In this document: positions 39,209 to 41,389 of the stretch, in pieces | How the letters are laid out: each line of letters starts with the position of its first letter | Numbering within the stretch: the first letter of the stretch is position 1 | From: Cyanobacteriota bacterium | Lineage (GTDB): Bacteria > Cyanobacteriota > Cyanobacteriia > PCC-6307 > Cyanobiaceae | Length of the DNA stretch: 41,389 nucleotides | Assembly: GCA_026389285.1 (NCBI GenBank) | Contig: JAPLID010000161.1 | Span: 1-41,389, forward strand | Direction of reading: 5' to 3' | The notes under the pieces: model-generated | What the model saw: the letters and a program-made list of their open reading frames with translations, nothing else | Told to the model about the DNA's origin: nothing | Databases searched by the model: none | Made by a program: the position numbers and the translations under genes

Positions 39209-39997
39209 TCACTGGCCCTGGATCCGCTCCAGGGAGCCGATCGTCAGGTTGTCAGGGTCGGTCTGCAGATAGATATAACCGCCCCCATCGGCGAGCACCA
39301 CGGCCCGGTAGTTGTAGGGGGTGCCCAGCGAATCCACCTCCTTGACCGTGGCCAGGCAGTCGGGGTTGACCGTGATGCTGCCCTTGTAGGTGCTCTCCTC
39401 GATCGAGGGGCCGTAGCTGGACACGGCGATGCCCTTCACCAGCCCCTGGCGCCATTCTTCGTGCTGTACCACCGCATTCGGTTGCCAGAGCTGGCCCTTG
39501 CGGCTGTGGCCCGTCTGCATGCTCACCACGGAGCCATCGAGCAGGCTCGCTTCACAGCGCCGCTCCGGCTGCTGGTACCAGCGGGAGATCAGCAGCACAT
39601 CGGGCAGGGTGCCAAGCGAGAAGCGCGGACGCCCCTGGGGATCGAGCACCACCTGGCTGGGGCTGGTGGCTGTCCCGTAGCTGCGGGTGATCGACGCCCG
39701 GCAGTTGGAGATCGCCCGGACGTTGCCGGTGTACGTCGTCTCGGCGTAGCGGCTGCCGCGCCGTTCCATTCGCACCCCCTGCAGGCTGCCGTCCGCTGTC
39801 CAGGTTTCCTGCAGGATGCGCGCCACCGGCTCGCCGCTGGCCTGGCCCTGGCCCATCACCACATAACGGCCCGGCTGGGGCGCGGCGCAGTTCAGTTCCA
39901 CGGCGTTGGCGGGACGGGTCAGCAGGGGCCCGGCCAGAGCGGTGGCTGACATCACGCCCAGCAGCAGCGAGACAGGCAGGAGGGAACGGGCGGGCAT
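39209..39997 (-). CDS. Exported protein with two internal repeats, unknown function
   Basis: The 262-residue protein has a signal peptide (LLPVSLLLGVMSATALAGPL, cleavage near ANA at about 32). The mature part appears to be two copies of a beta-rich unit. Residues about 64-118 (ETWTADGSLQG, YAETTYTGNVRAISNCRASI, QVVLDPQGR) parallel residues about 180-240 (EEWRQGLVKGI, IEESTYKGSITVNPDCLATV, AVVLADGGG). Each copy has one Cys at the same place, so the pair may form a disulfide or shape a lipocalin-like cup. No named family is recognised. It stands alone, 81 bases from the permease gene on the same strand. Confidence 0.75.
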   Translation of the reverse strand: MPARSLLPVSLLLGVMSATALAGPLLTRPANAVELNCAAPQPGRYVVMGQGQASGEPVARILQETWTADGSLQGVRMERRGSRYAETTYTGNVRAISNCRASITRSYGTATSPSQVVLDPQGRPRFSLGTLPDVLLISRWYQQPERRCEASLLDGSVVSMQTGHSRKGQLWQPNAVVQHEEWRQGLVKGIAVSSYGPSIEESTYKGSITVNPDCLATVKEVDSLGTPYNYRAVVLADGGGYIYLQTDPDNLTIGSLERIQGQ

Positions 39998-40078
39998 CGA
40001 AGGCGAATCAGGCCTGAGTCCGTTTATAGCCAGTGACCGGCTGCCGAACCTTAGGGAGAGAGCCAGGGCCCAGGCCGC

Positions 40079-41389
40079 TCAGAGCTTTTTGAGCCGGCTG
40101 CCCAGCAGGAACACCACCGCCATCGCCAGGTAGCCCAGGGCCCAGGGGGCGCCGCTGCCCCAACCGGGATCAAGCACGGTGTCGGCGCTGGTGAAGCGCC
40201 AGGCGTGCAGCAGGCCCACCCAGGAGAGCGCCGAGGCTGTCAGGGCGCAGAGGGCGGCGGCGCGAAAGCGCTGCTCGATCACATAAACGAGCATGCCCGA
40301 TAGCAGCATCGCCGCCACGATCTGCCCCTGTTCAAGGGCAAACGCCCCCGCCGCCCAGACGTCGGCCTGCTGCAGCGGCAGCAGCAGGGCCGGTGTGAAG
40401 GGCTGGCTGGCGGTGCCGGCGCCCCCGGCCCGCAGGCCCGCCTTCAGCAGCAGGGAGCCCCAGCCGGCCAGGCCGGGCAGCAGCCCCAGGGCCACGGCCG
40501 GCGCATGGCGCGTTGGCGTGGCCTGAAAGGCCTGGGCCGCCATGATCAGGGCGATGTAGAGCACGATCGCCATGCCGGCCTCGATCGGCACCAGCTGGCC
40601 GATCAGTCCGAACAGCCCCAGCAGGCAGCCCAGCCCCATCACCAGGCCGTTCAGCCAGGAGTAACCGATCCGCGCGCCCATGCCCTTCCAGCCGGGATGG
40701 CCGATGTAGAGGCTGGTGGGGAAGCAGGAGCCCAGCAGGGCGGCCACGACGCTGCCGATTCCATTGATCAGCAGCGAGCCGCGCACCGGGTAGTCGTCAC
40801 CGGCGGCGGCAGCGCTTTCGATGTTCTGCAGCGAGCCCAGCACATTGAACAGACCCATCGGAATCGTCACACCCAGCCAGGGCAGCAGCTGCTCGCGGCC
40901 GGCCCAGAGGGCGCCGATCTGCAGGCTGGGCAGCCGCAGTCCCACCTGGCTGGCATTCGCCTGCCAGGTGGCCGCATCCACCTGCAGCAGACCGGTGGCC
41001 CAGGCCAGCAGCACCCCCACCAGCACCGCCAGCAGGCCTCCGGGCAGGGGCAGCTTCACGGAGCCGAAATAGGCCAGCAGAATCACCGCCAGCACCGCCA
41101 GCCCCACCACCGGCACCGCATAGGTGCGCAGCAGAAAGCCCAGGCCGATGTAGCCCAGGGCAATGCCGGCCAGGGTCGAGAGCAGGGCGGCCCGCGGCAG
41201 CCAGCGCCGCAGCACATCGGTGCAGAGGCCGCCGGCTGCCTCGATCAGGCCCGAGCCCAGGCAGGCCAGCAGGCCTGCCTGCCAGGAGAGGGTCACCGCC
41301 GCTTCGGCACTGAGCCCCTGGCCCAGGGCCGAGAGCTTCACCGGCAGCATCACCAGAAACACATAGGCGAACATGCTGACGGTGTTGAT
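40079..41389 (-). CDS. NCS2/AzgA-like permease, 5' end beyond the window
   Basis: The visible 436 residues hold about 12 hydrophobic helices and enter the window at codon INTVSMFAYVFLVMLPVKLS, so the true start lies past base 41389. The segment LLPWLGVTIPMGLFNVLGSL then QNIESAAAAGDDYPVRGSLL fits the substrate-site helices and following loop of nucleobase:cation symporter-2 (AzgA-like) proteins. A later conserved stretch is SCFPTSLYIGHPGWKGMGAR. Transport of purines or related bases is the family role, but cyanobacterial members are mostly uncharacterised and the substrate is unknown. The stop is at 40079-40081, and no adjoining purine genes are seen. Confidence 0.8.
   Translation of the reverse strand: MNTVSMFAYVFLVMLPVKLSALGQGLSAEAAVTLSWQAGLLACLGSGLIEAAGGLCTDVLRRWLPRAALLSTLAGIALGYIGLGFLLRTYAVPVVGLAVLAVILLAYFGSVKLPLPGGLLAVLVGVLLAWATGLLQVDAATWQANASQVGLRLPSLQIGALWAGREQLLPWLGVTIPMGLFNVLGSLQNIESAAAAGDDYPVRGSLLINGIGSVVAALLGSCFPTSLYIGHPGWKGMGARIGYSWLNGLVMGLGCLLGLFGLIGQLVPIEAGMAIVLYIALIMAAQAFQATPTRHAPAVALGLLPGLAGWGSLLLKAGLRAGGAGTASQPFTPALLLPLQQADVWAAGAFALEQGQIVAAMLLSGMLVYVIEQRFRAAALCALTASALSWVGLLHAWRFTSADTVLDPGWGSGAPWALGYLAMAVVFLLGSRLKKL

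Noticed and set aside
1..41389. CRISPR array, prophage or insertion sequence
   Set aside because: No spaced direct repeats, integrase, transposase or phage structural genes were recognised on either strand.

Overview
The window is dense, about two-thirds G+C by eye, and reads as the chromosome of a picocyanobacterium of the Cyanobium/Synechococcus group. The signs are an ndhL–DUF3007–trpA cluster, a fused PyrF–PyrE protein, a cytochrome c6-type protein, a group-2 sigma factor, a Nif11/cupin fusion and several small membrane proteins of cyanobacterial type. No CRISPR array, complete insertion sequence, integrase or prophage was seen. Two genes run off the ends: a COG0523 GTPase at the left and an NCS2-like permease at the right.

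Region 1 (1–13.5 kb) is rich in metal handling. On the minus strand a tightly packed run reads QueD-like protein, COG0701 permease, TIGR03943 subunit, an Ig-like plus predicted beta-propeller exported protein, a Zur/Fur regulator and an MscS channel, with stop/start overlaps at three of its junctions. It is followed after a 275-base gap by the GTPase. Beyond hisIE and three genes of unclear function lies znuA-znuC-znuB, with a Zur-box-like dyad over the probable promoter. A secreted HExxHxxGxxH metalloprotease and a DUF2214 membrane protein follow. The inferred picture is a zinc-economy region: Zur sensing, high-affinity uptake, a metal permease pair and a metal-chaperone GTPase.

Region 2 (13.5–24.2 kb) holds a group-2 sigma factor with a strong hairpin after it, YkvA, PsiE, the Nif11–cupin fusion, a GNAT enzyme, a cytochrome c6-like protein, an outer-membrane beta-barrel protein with a clean terminator, YciI, trpA, DUF3007, ndhL, an intron-less tRNA-Leu(UAA), a frameshifted glycine-rich membrane gene, a PfkB kinase and a TerB protein.

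Region 3 (24.2–41.4 kb) begins with a 655-base non-coding stretch. It then carries a lytic transglycosylase lipoprotein, a probable P-type ATPase remnant, an orphan periplasmic binding protein beside a LysR-like regulator, metY, an orphan RND efflux pump, a frameshifted conserved gene, the pyrFE fusion, malic enzyme, pyrC, a lower-G+C patch with a UPF0114 gene, an exported two-repeat protein and the permease.

Two traits recur. First, short exact or near-exact tandem duplications are common, the most striking being a 39-bp duplication inside the OMP decarboxylase domain of pyrFE. Second, several genes look decayed: two frameshifted genes, one internally deleted transporter and one amidase-like protein that seems to lack its catalytic residues. 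All function calls come from reading motifs in translated sequence; no database search was run.
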